A program made the position numbers and the translations under genes. The notes beneath the pieces were generated by a model. That model was not told the DNA's origin. It worked only from the letters and a program-made list of their open reading frames with translations, and searched no databases. From Manis javanica (Eukaryota > Chordata > Mammalia > Pholidota > Manidae), in the NCBI RefSeq assembly GCF_040802235.1, contig NC_133158.1:18541001-18605000 (forward strand): DNA of 64,000 bases. Reading direction: 5' to 3'. Of this stretch, positions 43,640 through 55,059 are shown one piece after another (the stretch's first letter is position 1; every line of letters begins with the position of its first letter).

Positions 43640-46275
43640 AACAATTAAAAGTATAGGCACTTAGGAAATTAAACAACATGTGACTGAACAACCAGTGGGT
43701 CAAAGAAGAAATCAAGAGAAAACAAAATACCTTGAGATAAATAAAAATGGAAATGCAACATACCAAAATTTGTGGAATGCAGCAAAAGCAGTCCTAAGAG
43801 GGAAATTCTTAGCAATAAATGCCTACTTCAAGTAATAAGAAAAATCTCAAATAAACAATTTAACTTTATACATCAAGGAACTAGAAAAAGAACAAACAAA
43901 GCCAAAGCTAGTAGAAAGAAGGAAATAAAGATCAGAGCAAAAATAAATGAAAAAGAAACTAAAAAGTCACTAGAAAAGATCTATGAAACTAAGAAGAACT
44001 GGCTCTTGGTAAAGAAATGAAATTGATAAACCTTTAGCTAGACTTTCCAAGAAAAAAAGAGGACTCAAATTAATAAAATCAGAAACAAAAGAGGAGATGT
44101 TCCAACTGGTACCACAGAAATGCAAAGGATCATAGAGAACTATGAACAATTATACCCTAACAAATTGGACAACCTAGAAATATACCACTCAGGACAACCT
44201 AGAAGAAATGGATAAATTTCTACAAATATACCACTCAATAAATATATCATATACTAATATATAAAGGTGAAACAGAAAATATGAACAAACCGATTAGCAA
44301 AGAGATCAAATCAATAATCAAAAATCTCCCAATAAACAAAAGTCCAGGACCAGATTGCTTTCCTGGTGAACTCTACCAAACATTCAAAGAATTAATGCAG
44401 TCTCTCTCAAACTCTTCCAAAAAACTGGGGTGGAAGGAACTCTTCCCAACTTATTTTATGAGGTCAGCATTACCCTGATACAAAACCAGACAAGAAAGCC
44501 ACAAGAAAATTAGAAACCAATATGTCTGATGAACCTAGATGCAAAAGCCCTCAACAAATTACCAATCTGAATTCATCAATACAGTAAAAGGACCATACAC
44601 CTTGATATAGCAGGGTTTATTCTAGGGATACAAGGATGATTTGACATCCACACATTAGCCAATGTGATGGACCACATTAACAAGATGAAGGATAAAAATC
44701 ATATGGGCGTCTCAATAGATACAGAAAAAGCATTTGATAAAATTCAACATCCATTTATGATAAAAACTGTCAACAGAGTGGCTGTACAGGGAACATATCT
44801 CAATATATACAAAAAAAGCCATATATGAAAAATTGATATATCATACTTATTTAATGGTAAAAAGCTGAAAGCTTTTCCTCTAAGATCAGGGACAAGACAA
44901 GGATGCCCACTCTTGCTACTTTTAATCAATATAGTATTGGAAGTCCCAGCCAGAGCAATTAGGAAAGAAAAATATATAAAACTCATATAAATTGGAAAGG
45001 AGGAAGTAAAACCATGACTATTTGCAGACAGTGTAATGCTATACTATAGAAACCCTAAAGACCCCATCAAAAGCTGCCAGAATTAATAAAGAAATTCAAT
45101 AACGTTGCAGGATATAAAACCAATACACAAATTCTGTTGTGTTCACATACACTAATAACGAATCATCAGAAAGAGAAATTAAGAAAACAATCCTATTTGC
45201 AATTGCACCAAAAAGAATAAACACCTAGGAATAAATTTAACCAAGGAGGTGAAAGACCTGCAAATTAAAATACAAAATATTAATGAAAACAATTGAAGAA
45301 GACACAAATAAGTGGAAAGATATTCTGTGCTCATGGATTTGAATTAATATTGTTAAAATGTCCAAAGCAATATCATATACTAATATCATATTATGCAGAG
45401 TAACATGATTCCCACCAAAATTCCAATGGCATTTTTAACAGAAATTAAAAAAAAAAAGATCCTAAAATCTGTATGGAACCAGTAAAGACCCCAACTAGCC
45501 AAAGCAATCTCGGGAAAGAAGAAAATACTTGCAGATCATATATCTGTTAAGGGGCTAATAGCCAGAACATGTAAAGAATTCATACAACTCAAGAGAAAAA
45601 CACCGAAATAAGCCAATTAAAAAATGGGCAGAAGATTTGAATAGACATTTTCAAAAGAAGATGATATACAGATGCCCAACAGGTTCATGAAGAGATGTTC
45701 ACATCACTAATCATCAAGAGAATACAAATCAAAATCACAATGAGGTATCACCTTACTCCTGTAAGAATGGCTATTATCAAAAAGACAAGAAATAAAGCTT
45801 TGGTGAGAACATGAAGAAAATGGATCCCTTGTGCACTGCTGGTGGGAACATAAACAGGTGCAGTCACTATGGAAAACAGTATGGAGCTTCCTACAAAAAT
45901 TGAAAATGGAACTACCATATAACTCAGCATTTTCACTTCTGGGTATTTACCCAAAGAAAATGAAAACACTAACTTAGAAGACACATGCACCCCTGTGTTC
46001 ACTGCAGCATTATTTACAATAGCCAAGATAGGGAAACAATTTAAGTGTCCACTGATGGATGAATGGATAATGAAATTGTGTATGTATACGCAATGGAATA
46101 TTATTCAGCCATAAAAAGGGAATGAAGTAAGTCAGACAGAGAAAGACAATACCATATGGTCTATCTTATATGTGGACCCTCAATATATAAAACCTAAACT
46201 CAGAAATACAGAGAACTGATTGGGAGTTGCCTGAGGTAGAGGAGGGGTGGTAGGAGAAATGGGTAACATTTTTTT
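43640..46275 (+). mobile_element. Degraded L1, about 2.6 kb, ORF2 region to 3' end
   Basis: Begins 'attaaacaacatgtgactga' with 'gggtcaaagaagaaatcaag', passes 'ggaatgcagcaaaagcagtc', 'caggaccagattgctttcct' and 'ctcaatagatacagaaaaag', and ends with 'gggaaacaatttaagtgtcc' and 'caatggaatattattcagcc'. Coding pieces such as 'INKSPGPDCFPGELYQTF', from the reverse transcriptase region, are visible but broken by stops and deletions. More decayed than the 36848 copy. Confidence 0.92.
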
Positions 46276-46852
46276 TTAGTTTAAATAAATTGAATTTAAA
46301 AACTGGAGAAAGCACAATAAATGAAAAAATTAAACCATAATCTAGTATACTTTTCTTTCTTAAATATTTGCGTTCATGTGCCTTAGATGTTTCTTTGAGT
46401 ATCACTGAAATGATGGAAAGGAGAAAGGTAAAAAGTGTAAAAAATTAAAACACAACAGTATAGTCATTTAATCAAAAGCAGCCAGAAAATTACTGGTAAT
46501 ACTGGGTTTAGTCAAGAAATACGTCTGTGTTTTTAGAATCTAAGCTCCGTTAAAGGCTTTCACGTGAAGTTAGAAGCTGTTCTGATGTTCTCCCGAACAT
46601 TACAGCATCTTTGTGATGATCCATCATCTCATTCATAGGCACTAATGCTACTCTACATCCTTGCTAAAAAAATGAGAATGAAAATACTCTAGCCCATCAA
46701 TATCTATCTGGAACTTCTCTGGGGAGAGTTATTTTTAAAAAAAGTATTAAATGCTGCTTTGACTGTCTAATGATAATTCTCTTTAGTTTACAGGCAGCTT
46801 GCCTCTGGGAAGTTATTCATGAAGATACCAGCATGGCAGGAAGATCTGCTAT
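46276..46852. other. Unresolved DNA
   Basis: AT-rich; T9 run near 46270. No family or exon recognised. Confidence 0.4.
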
Positions 46853-47023
46853 GTACTTCTTTGGCACATTTCCAGCCAGTATGCAGGAATACGATGCGTT
46901 AGGTACGATTGTTACCCGTCTTACAGATCAGGAATCACAGGCTTAGGGAGGCTGAGTAAGCTGATAAGCACACAGCTAGGCAATGAGAGGATATAAATCT
47001 GGATGATGCCAACATGTATGCTT
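46853..47023 (+). mobile_element. MIR SINE
   Basis: 'cgttaggtacgattgttacc', 'cgtcttacagatcaggaatc' and 'agcacacagctaggcaatga' follow the MIR core and 3' sections. Confidence 0.8.
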
Positions 47024-47045
47024 TTTGTGATATAATGAGTCATAA

Positions 47046-47086
47046 GAAATACATATTTGGTCATTTTATGTCCAAATATGTATTTC
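47046..47086. repeat. Perfect 15-bp inverted repeat (hairpin)
   Basis: Arms 47046-47060 ('gaaatacatatttgg') and 47072-47086 are exact reverse complements around an 11-nt loop. Confidence 0.9.
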
Positions 47087-47089
47087 CCA

Positions 47090-47909
47090 GGTATATTTGG
47101 TCTTCATCCACAGTTCCAGAAAACACTGCAGAGTCTTAAGGGTGAAATGGATGTTTTGTTATGTTAATGAGAGACTTTTGGACCCCACCCAAGGGTGGGC
47201 CTGGAGGCTGAATCAACCAATGGCCCATAATTTAGTCAGTCATGACTGTTCAGCGAAACCCTCTCAAAGCCGGTAAGAAGAGCTGGCTCTCACTCCTCTC
47301 TGTGCTGCCTGCTCTGCCCTCTGGGATCCTGCTTCTCAGTCGGGGAGAGCTTCTGCGCTTGGGGAACCAGAACGCCTCCACGTGCCAGGGGGCCGGGCCC
47401 CAAGCTCCAGGAGGATAGAAGCTCCTTCATTTGGGACCTTGCCCAGTGCCTCTCTCTCTTCATCTGGCTGTTAACCTGTGCCCTTTATTAAACTGGTAAA
47501 CATAAATGTTTTCTTGAGTTCTGTGAGCTGCTCTTAGCAAATTAATTGAACCTAAGGTGGAGGTCGTGGGAACCTTCAGTCTACAGCCGGCAGGTCAGAA
47601 GCACAGCTACCTGCCTGTGGCTTGTGAGCAGAGTCTAGAGTTGGGGGTGGAGGGGAGCCTTGCAGGACGGAACTCTTAACCTGGGAATCTGGCACTGTGT
47701 CTGGGCCGACAGCATCAGAATTGAGTTGAGCTCAAACACCCTGCAGGTGTTACAACTGCTTGGTGTAAGTATGTGTGGGAAGACTCCCTCCCACATACTT
47801 ACACACACATTGGAATCAGGTCTGGGAACATGAATGAAGTTATACTACTATTACTGCTGGGTATAATATTGTTACTGTTGTACATATATGTAGGGAAAAA
47901 ATACACCAT
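47090..47909 (+). mobile_element. ERVL-like LTR (tentative class)
   Basis: 'gaatcaaccaatggcccata', 'tctcttcatctggctgttaa', 'tttattaaactggtaaacat', 'cttgagttctgtgagctgct', 'aaattaattgaacctaaggt' and 'ggaggtcgtgggaaccttca' occur in the order of a common mammalian LTR. The polyadenylation-like ATTAAA is near 47487. Left edge uncertain. A 13-bp inverted repeat lies at 47763-47775 and 47792-47804. Confidence 0.65.
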
Positions 47910-47926
47910 CGCATTTGGTGTCAGAG
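47910..47926 (+). promoter_or_regulatory. Primer-binding-site-like motif (tRNA-Leu type)
   Basis: 'tttggtgtcagagatgt' follows the LTR end directly. It resembles the TGGTxxCAGAAG sequence complementary to the tRNA-Leu 3' end in ERVL-type elements. One mismatch block, so tentative. Confidence 0.4.
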
Positions 47927-48990
47927 ATGTTACACTTTCACCTCTACTTCATCTCTTCTAATAAGAATTTACTGAAGACTGGGGAACCACAGAAATACTC
48001 CACAGAGGATAACTCACATCTACTTCAAGCATCATTACTTCCAGAGTTTGTAGTCCTGAACTCATCCTTAGATGTCTTAACTGCTTCCCAGGAGAGACCC
48101 CCAAAGTCAGGGATCAGCTGAGGCCCCATGGAAAAATCTAGCTCCCCCTGAAAGGGGAGGAAGGTCTTCCCTGGCTTTGTACAGTTCCCAGGGTGCCCAG
48201 TAAGTCCCTAGGATGACCAACAGTGGTGCATCCATGGACACCCACCACTTCACCTAATGCACACCATCTGGTCCAAACCAATGGCCAGGACTACACCATC
48301 ACAACTGATCCAGTCCAGGTTCCCCAGAGAGGGATGCTCACTGTGTGAAGCCATCACCCAGCAGGTGAGCCCGTTCCACTCCTTCCTCTAACCTGATATG
48401 AAGGAAACCTGCTTTGGGGAAGCATCCACAATCTTTGTGACAAACATAAATCATGCTGATAATTTTTTCCAGACATAGGAGAGCTGCAACCTAGCTTTAG
48501 GAGGAAAGAAAGTGTCTCACCTAGATCTAATGCACCGTCACCTCACAGGAGTAAACAGAACACAAACAGGGGGCACAGTTTGCCTTGCGTGACTTTCTGG
48601 ATTTAGATATTGGCTCACAGGTCCTAACTAGCAGCACCCACCAGAGGGGACCCTGTTCTAGGAAACAAAGGGTGACTATGTTCCCAGGATAATCTCTACC
48701 CTAGACAGCAAACGTTTTGAAATCTGAAAGTGACAGTTTCGAACTTCAAAAGAAAGGCTAACCTCTGCCAGCTCCCAGATCTCCTTCCCTTATGGAGCAC
48801 AGCCAACACAGGTGCTGGGTGCCAGGCAAGGCAAAACGGAAGAACCCCACAGGTGGGGTCTGCCACACATGGGCCATCTTACAGAAACAGAACGTCGATT
48901 CCAAACACCTGGTGATTTCATGGTGTGTTCATGACTACCTTAGGTTCCACTGAATTATAGTTGTCACCCAGGGTAGGGGATGGGTATTGA
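47927..48990 (+). mobile_element. Probable ERV internal sequence, decayed
   Basis: No known host exon, MIR or L2 is seen here. Its position directly after an LTR and a primer-binding-like site suggests the gag-side internal part of an ERVL-like provirus. Frames are short and broken, and I recognise no retroviral domain, so this is inference from position. A short frame near 48270-48340 reads 'NGQDYTITTDPVQVP', whose origin I cannot identify. Confidence 0.35.
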
Positions 48991-49187
48991 AAGACCCACA
49001 TGGATGGCCTGCACTGTGCAGAAAGGGTCAGCATTCCTATGGCTGAATGCCCCCTACCCCCAATCTTCCATGGCCCTATGAACTCCCAGGGTCACTGTCC
49101 ACTTTCCACCTCATCCTTATTTTGGAGGCAGTGCACCAAATAGGAGAGAACCAGACTTTGGTCTCTCCAAGACTGGGGAAGGCATCC

Positions 49188-49372
49188 CCATTCTGCTTCC
49201 TACCAGCTGTGCAAGCTTGAGCAAGTAGCTGTAACACTGACATTGCAGTTGCCTCATCTGTTATTTACATTTTATGGAGACGATGAAGAATGTATGAGAC
49301 AATATATGGAGAATGTTTAGCGCACGCTTGGCACATAGTGGGTGCCTCAGAAATACTAGCTACTGTACCTTC
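49188..49372 (-). mobile_element. MIR SINE, antisense
   Basis: 'ccattctgcttcctaccagc', 'gagcaagtagctgtaacact' and 'acgcttggcacatagtgggt' with a terminal 'aatactagctactgt' are inverted MIR. Confidence 0.8.
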
Positions 49373-49454
49373 AGCTCGGCTCTGTGAGAGCGGGGTTTGT
49401 GTTTTATTTGATCCATCCATTAACTGACCACCAACAGCCAGGAACCTAAGGAGT

Positions 49455-49820
49455 CTTCTCGTATTTGGCATGTTTACATGTTCAGTAAACATTTGCAGAA
49501 TGATGAATACATGAATAATGAGGGACAAGGACTACAGGATCGCATTTAAGCCAACAATCACCTATTCTGAGTATATGGAAAGCAACCTCTGCTATCTGGT
49601 AGGTAACACTATCAGAAATATTCAGGAAGCATGAGGAACTCATGAAATGTCCATGTGCTGGGCCTTTGAACAGTTGGCACTTCTGCTAAGGCTGCACGAA
49701 TCACACAGTCCCTCAGGATTTAGCAGGGCCTTTGCCATCATACTTGAGTGTGGAAGAGGGATGAACACAGCCTCGGGAACAAGCATTCCATCAATGACCA
49801 GCCAAGCAACATCCAGGAGG
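49455..49820. other. Possible L2 3' scrap and unresolved DNA
   Basis: 'gttcagtaaacatttgcaga' with 'atgatgaatacatgaataat' (about 49480-49520) resembles a sense L2 3' terminus. The rest is not recognised. Confidence 0.35.
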
Positions 49821-49821
49821 G

Positions 49822-49920
49822 GGCCACACAGTGCCAGGCACCAGGGCGAGGGCCAGGAAGCAGAACAGACAGACAGAATTCCTTGAGAGTGCACAGCCTG
49901 CTGGAGAAGGGAAGTGAAGA
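49822..49920 (-). mobile_element. L2 LINE 3' fragment, antisense
   Basis: 'agtgccaggcaccagggcga' then 'gcagaacagacagacagaat' and 'tccttgagagtgcacagcct' match the inverted L2 3' UTR. Confidence 0.6.
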
Positions 49921-50204
49921 GAGAATTTGGTTGCAGGGTAAACAGGGCACATACATATGATATGACTTAGCAGTTTGGCAAGCTCCCCTTGCCTAACAGT
50001 CTCTCATTACCTGGCTATCAGGCCTGAGCCATAGCCTAGATCAAGCTATGCCTGATTCCCTCTCTTTACAGTCTTGGCCCTTTACAGCCCAGCTCCTTGA
50101 TCCTCCTGTGAGAATGCTCACTCCTCACATAATCTTCAAGTTAGTCCTGAATGAAAAGCAGGATTTTTTTCAAACCATCACCTATGGTCCAACATTCATT
50201 CTTC

Positions 50205-50450
50205 CAGCAGGTATGGAAATGGTACTGAGAATCTGTGATGTGCCAGATAGTGAGGAGAACATGGGGCCCAGGTCAGAGGCAAGCTGCACCTTTACAGGTC
50301 TGAGGTCTGGTGGGCAACACAGACAACTGAACAAGTGACTCCAGTGGGATGAGAGAGAAAGGTGTTGGCATCCACGAGGACGCAGGAACAGGGAGTTGGG
50401 GAGGTGAACAGCAGGGGGGACCAAACCTAACGTACCGTGGATCTGAGCTG
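50205..50450 (-). mobile_element. L2 LINE 3' fragment, antisense
   Basis: 'tctgtgatgtgccagatagt' followed by 'ggtctgaggtctggtgggca' and 'acacagacaactgaacaagt' resembles inverted L2. Diverged. Confidence 0.55.
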
Positions 50451-50539
50451 AGACCAGGCAGAGAAATAAGTGCTCAGGAAAGAGGGCGGGTTCACGCCAT
50501 CACAGTCAGAATAGTGGGACCCAGGATCCAATACCCCAG

Positions 50540-50645
50540 GGGAAATCCATTAAACCATCTCAGCCTCAGTTTCCACAGTTTAAAAATGGGAATAACAACA
50601 TTTCTTGCCTCATAGGTTACTGTCCTCATAAGATTAAATAGGATA
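50540..50645 (-). mobile_element. MIR fragment, antisense
   Basis: 'atctcagcctcagtttccac', 'aaaaatgggaataacaacat' and 'cataggttactgtcctcata' followed by 'agattaaataggata' are the central part of inverted MIR. Confidence 0.8.
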
Positions 50646-50722
50646 TATACAGATAGATAGATATAGACATATTTATATAGATATTATATATATATTTATA
50701 TTTATATATATTCATCTAGAGT
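50640..50722. repeat. AT-rich / (TAGA)n-(TATA)n low-complexity tract
   Basis: 'acagatagatagatatagac' then degenerate 'atatatatttatatttatat'. Adjacent to the MIR end, a frequent site of microsatellite birth. Confidence 0.85.
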
Positions 50723-51108
50723 TCCTCTATATGTAAGTTCCTGTACATAAGTTCATTGGCACATGGGGCTTCATAAGGAAAACACATTTTAAGGATGGGA
50801 GTAAAAAAGAGCTCTCAGTGTTGAAGGAATAGCCAGCCTAGAGGGAAGGGAGTGAAAAAGCAAAGCTGAGGGATCTGTGACAAGTTTATTAACCTAGATC
50901 CTGCAGGAGAAGCCAGGAGCCCAGCCCGGAGGTGGGGCCTTTCTTTTGATCTCTGAGTTTCTGACTCATACAAATGTGTCCAGCCCCACATCTGGCCCCA
51001 CAGACAGACTTCCTTCTCGGTCACTGTCCACATGTTTGATTATATGGGGTCCACCTCTGAGGACCCCAGTTCTGTCTTAGGCCTATTGAGTACTAATTAG
51101 AAATCACC
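50723..51108. other. Unresolved DNA
   Basis: No family recognised. Confidence 0.35.
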
Positions 51109-51109
51109 T

Positions 51110-51500
51110 CATTGTAAGTGAGAGACATTGACCCACAACCAAAAGGGAAGGGTGTACATTGTGGCTCATGTAATGGACAATCCAGACACAGTGATGGCTG
51201 GAGCCAGGCGTTCAGGACGTGGTTGTTGGTTATCTTTTTTCCATTCATTGTTCTGTTTTCCTTTACGCTGGCTTCGATCTAAGCCATTCCTTTCTCTATG
51301 GTAGCAAAGCAGCCATGAGCAACTCTGTTTATATTCTATGAGCCTGGGAACCTAAGCAGGAAGAAGCTTCCTCTCTCCCGCAAGTTCCAGAATCTACTCT
51401 TATTGGATCATCTTGGGGCCCAGCAGAGAGCAGACTGGAAGACACTGATTGGCCAGGCCTAGGTCATATGCCCACTCCAGGAGTCAAAGGTCAAAGTCGG
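51110..51500 (-). mobile_element. LTR-like 'family A', antisense
   Basis: 'gtacattgtggctcatgtaa', 'cagtgatggctggagccagg', 'agcaggaagaagcttcctct', 'gttccagaatctactcttat' and 'gattggccaggcctaggtca' with 'tatgcccactcc' follow the family order. The best-preserved antisense copy. Confidence 0.65.
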
Positions 51501-51624
51501 CTGCCCCAGGATCATACCGACTGGGTGCTCAGGGGAAGCGATCATTCCTTGACCAGTCATTTGCCAGTGTACTATCAGATTTTTGCATCCCATGGTACTC
51601 TATCTGCCTGATGTCTTTGCCTCT

Positions 51625-51998
51625 GGTTCCCAGGTAGATTCTGCTAATTGGAGGCACTGACAAAAGATTACAGAACAGGAAGAGAGAGAGGCCAAGGTAT
51701 TTATCCCCTTTCCCTCTCCAGACAATGGCCATGTCTTCTTTGGGGCCCCTCCCTTCCTGGCCCCAGCTCCTGCCGATCAGGCGTGCTATAGTTCTAGCTC
51801 CTGCCAGACCATCCTGGACTCTAGCAAACCTGCCTCTTCCCTGGTCTTCTGGCCCTAAGAGTGCTAGAGAGTTCCAGCTGTTGCTTACTGTTGGGCCACC
51901 ATACTACCCCATTTGGCCTCTCAACCCTTCCATTAACTGTATAACTAGTTCCTGGTATACATTCACTGTATTTGAAATACCTAGAGTGGTTTCTATTG
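51625..51998 (+). mobile_element. Old LTR-like repeat, sense (family not named)
   Basis: 'cccaggtagattctgctaat', 'tggaggcactgacaaaagat', 'gtatttatcccctttccctc', 'gctgttgcttactgttgggc', 'tgtataactagttcctggta' and 'acctagagtggtttctattg' follow a common mammalian LTR-like consensus. The 145-codon + frame over it is chance. Confidence 0.55.
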
Positions 51999-52099
51999 TG
52001 CTATGTAGATCTCGACTCATATGTTCCCTAAAGAAAAATCCAGCAGAGGGCATGTATGTGTGGCAGGCAAAATCAACAGATGCCCACTACAGATCAAAT

Positions 52100-52264
52100 T
52101 CTGCCTGCTTGCTCACAAGGACACTACGAAGTTGTACGACTGTATCTCCATTTTACAGATGAGGAAACCAAGGCATAAAAAAGTAATTTTGCTACAGTTA
52201 AAGGGCTGGGAAAAGCTCGAGCTAAGACTGGAATCTGGCATTCTGGCTTCGGAGCCGACCAGGA
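52100..52264 (+). mobile_element. MIR SINE
   Basis: 'tctccattttacagatgagg', 'aaaccaaggcataaaaaagt' and 'aagactggaatctggcattc' are MIR core and 3' blocks. Confidence 0.85.
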
Positions 52265-52439
52265 CTGTCTCCAGGCAAGGGAGGGAGGGGTCAGCCGAGG
52301 TCTGCAGAAACCCACTGTGCACATCTTCAGTGGAAACCCCTCCATTCAGAGGTGACCTGCACACCCGATCTGGAGCAGCCAATGTCTAGTCGCCCCTGGC
52401 AGGACCCCGGGGAGGGTCAGTTCTAGGGGGGAAACGCCC

Positions 52440-52960
52440 CGAAATTTTGTTTGGGGTTTTTCTGCCAGCAGCTGCCAGCTGTGGAGCATAGCTTGATGAT
52501 CTCTAATAAACTCTGGGTTATAAAAGGGGATTACAGCTCTATCTGCAAAAACCATTTGTGGCGCAAAACAATTACCACGATGGCAAGAAATGTGGCGGAG
52601 AATTCTGCGAAAATTGCACGAAAACCGTGCCAAACCCTCGTGAGCATTCCAGTGAGTAGGATCCGAATGAAATGAGGGAATAATCACAGGGCTACGATGG
52701 TGCCTAATTAAAGCTAAATTTAGCCAACTCTGGTTTTTTAGAGTTGTCATGAAATCCATTTCAACTCTGACAGTAATAACGGCCAACCCAGGTAATGAGG
52801 AAGGGGATTTAATTTGAAAGGTGGAATGTCATCGGTCTAATAATTAAGATTACAAACTACAAAACACAGGGGCCAAGTGAAACGGGCAGCTCTTTGGCTG
52901 ACATTTTCAGTGATTTCATGGTGGCTTTGTGGCTTTCTAATTAAAAAAAGAGAAAAGGAG
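52440..52960. promoter_or_regulatory. Candidate conserved non-coding element
   Basis: About 520 bp free of recognised repeats, with preserved CpGs in AT-rich sequence ('ttgtggcgcaaaac', 'cacgatggc', 'gtggcggagaattctgcg', 'gcacgaaaaccg') and repeated homeodomain-type cores: TAATTA at about 52705, 52841 and 52938, and TTTAATTT near 52808. Open frames exist on both strands, but neither shows a domain. The pattern fits a developmental enhancer embedded in a gene desert; no alignment was possible. Confidence 0.3.
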
Positions 52961-53367
52961 GCATTTTTTCCAGCGGCACTGAGTGCATGTGGTATCTCAC
53001 TGAACGTGGCTGGGGAGGTGGTGCAGGACCAGGCCTCGATCACAAGGCAGGGCAGACTCCTTCTCTGCCCTTCCTGCCAGCTCCGTCACCGGCCACGGAG
53101 GGACCCCACAGGCCTGGCCCTAAAGTAAATTGGGAGGAAAGGGGAGTGAGGCTGCTCAAGAGCTGGGAGCCCTCGACACCTTAGCGCTTTCGACTTGAGC
53201 TGCCTTTTTCCCTTATAAGCCTTTGCTTCCTCTTCAATTAATACGTGTCACTGAGAAATAATCAGGAAGCTTCTCGTCTCCAAAACAACAGCAGAGAGGG
53301 GCCGAGCTGAGGGTGGGGGGCAGGAAATGGTTGATAAAGGAAATACCCTTCATTGCTGAGATTCTGA
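52961..53367. other. Unique DNA right of the candidate element
   Basis: GC-balanced to 53170, then AT-richer with 'cttcaattaatacgtgtcac'. May belong to the same conserved block. No repeat recognised. Confidence 0.35.
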
Positions 53368-53391
53368 CACACACACACACACACACACACG
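53368..53391. repeat. (CA)12 microsatellite
   Basis: Pure 'ac' dinucleotides. Confidence 0.95.
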
Positions 53392-53569
53392 TAACAAGAA
53401 GGCTTTTGCCTTCAGTGGATTTATGCCTTTCCACAGACCTTAGAGGCAAAAAAGAACATAAAAATCTGAGGATTGATTATGTGGATACTGACCTGCTTCT
53501 CTGACTCCAGAGAGAACCAAGTGAGCATATAGATGAATTTCTCTTAGAATCTCTCAATAGTCAACATAT

Positions 53570-53780
53570 TATCTCCTTGGTACTGGGCACTTTGCTTTGC
53601 TTAGTCTGCATTGCAATACTAATGAATAGGTATCATTGCACGCTCCCCACCCACCACCATTTTACAGATTAAGAAACCAAGATTCTGCGAAGTTGAGTAA
53701 CTTGCCCCCAAACACAAAACAGCAGGAAGCACGCTGGGATTGAATCCCCAAGACTACAGTACAAGACTGCCTCCTAGCCT
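53570..53780 (+). mobile_element. MIR SINE
   Basis: 'gggcactttgctttgcttag', 'caccattttacagattaaga', 'gttgagtaacttgcccccaa' and 'gctgggattgaatccccaag' form a nearly complete MIR. Confidence 0.9.
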
Positions 53781-54479
53781 CTTCCTTCAGCTAAGAGTCC
53801 AACTGTGTCCAGGTACTGTACACCCTGATTATGACATGTCTATTGTGAAGATTTTTAAAACATGGCTTTACAAAAATGAAAACTACTACATTTCAGCTTA
53901 CTAAAAAAAAAGAAAAATGTCCAAGTAATGGACAAGAGATATTCTCCACCAGCCTGGGGCCTCATCACAATGACTCAAAAAGTAGCATAAATTAGAATGT
54001 TCTTTTGGGGGAAGAGTGATGGCAGCCCCTAAATGAACTCAAGGTTTTTTTTTTTAATACTCCCAAGAATTAGATCCAATGAGGAAAGAAGTGAACTTAG
54101 CAGGTATATGCATATGTATGTTTACAGTCAGCTTGAATATTAAGATAAGCATATTCCCAGTCTTTGCCCTTGCCTGACCTCTGAAGAGAATCTGCTCTGC
54201 TAATTCTGACACCTTCCTTCCTCGCCCTGTCCAGGCTGCCTGGAATTGGTTCTCAAAGTGTGCACCAAGGGAAGAGGGCTGTGTGGACAGAGGAGGGGTG
54301 ACACATGCATCAGATAATAAAACTCTCTCTTCATACCTTCATGAGACTCTCTGACTTAAGCAATGCAAGCAGTTTAAAATATTAGCAAAGCTCAGAAAAT
54401 AGCATATCCCAGGAACAATATTAGTAAATACCAGATGGACAAAATCACGTTACCCCTTCAATGCCTCAGTAGATAGTAT
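53781..54479. other. Unresolved DNA
   Basis: A possible MER20-like start at 54248 ('ggttctcaaagtgtgcacca') is not sustained. Otherwise unrecognised. Confidence 0.35.
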
Positions 54480-54992
54480 TCTCCAAAACCAGTTGCAACA
54501 ATTTCTCCCTTCCCACGTGTTCTTCTTGCAATGATTCCTTCGCTCCCCCTGACACTGAGAGATGATGGGTCTGAGATTCCTCCCACTGGGTCTGTGATTA
54601 CGTGGAGGTGACACCATGGGACTTCAGAAGCCTGGCCATAGGAGCCAAACACAGCTTCTGCCAGGTTCCCTCGGGGCACTTGTGCTTGAAACCCAGCCAC
54701 CATGCTGTGAAGGAGCCCAGGCTGCCCCTGAGGTCTCTGCCAACATCGACACGAACAGCCCAACAAGCAAATGGGCCTTCGGATGATTCCACACCCCAGC
54801 CACTAAGTTACCTCCAGCTGTGAGTCTTCCTAGCTACCCAGCTAGGCTCCAGACACCATGATGTAGAGACAGATGACCCCTCTGCACCCTTTTTCAAATG
54901 CCTGATACACAGAATCACGAGCGCAATGAATGGGTGCTATTTTATGTGATAAGTCTGGGGTAGTTTGCTACACGGTAGTAACAAGGAGAATA
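54480..54992 (+). mobile_element. MLT1-type LTR
   Basis: 'attacgtggaggtgacacca', 'gacttcagaagcctggccat', 'gaaacccagccaccatgctg', 'gatgattccacaccccagcc' and the 3' block 'gataagtctggggtagtttg' with 'ctacacggtagtaacaagga' follow MLT1 order. Divergence is high. Overlapping frames on both strands are chance. Confidence 0.6.
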
Positions 54993-55059
54993 ACCTTCTT
55001 CCCTTCCTTCCTTCTCAGCTTTGCAGACGCAAACACTGCCTTCTTGGTGACTCTACCTT

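Noticed and set aside
51725..52162. 145-codon + frame
   Set aside because: Covers an old LTR-like repeat and part of a MIR; no domain.
52346..52786. 146-codon antisense frame with overlapping + frame
   Set aside because: No domain on either strand; better explained as a non-coding conserved or stop-poor region.
54243..54340. Possible MER20 start
   Set aside because: Only the first 20 bases resemble MER20 and the match is not sustained.
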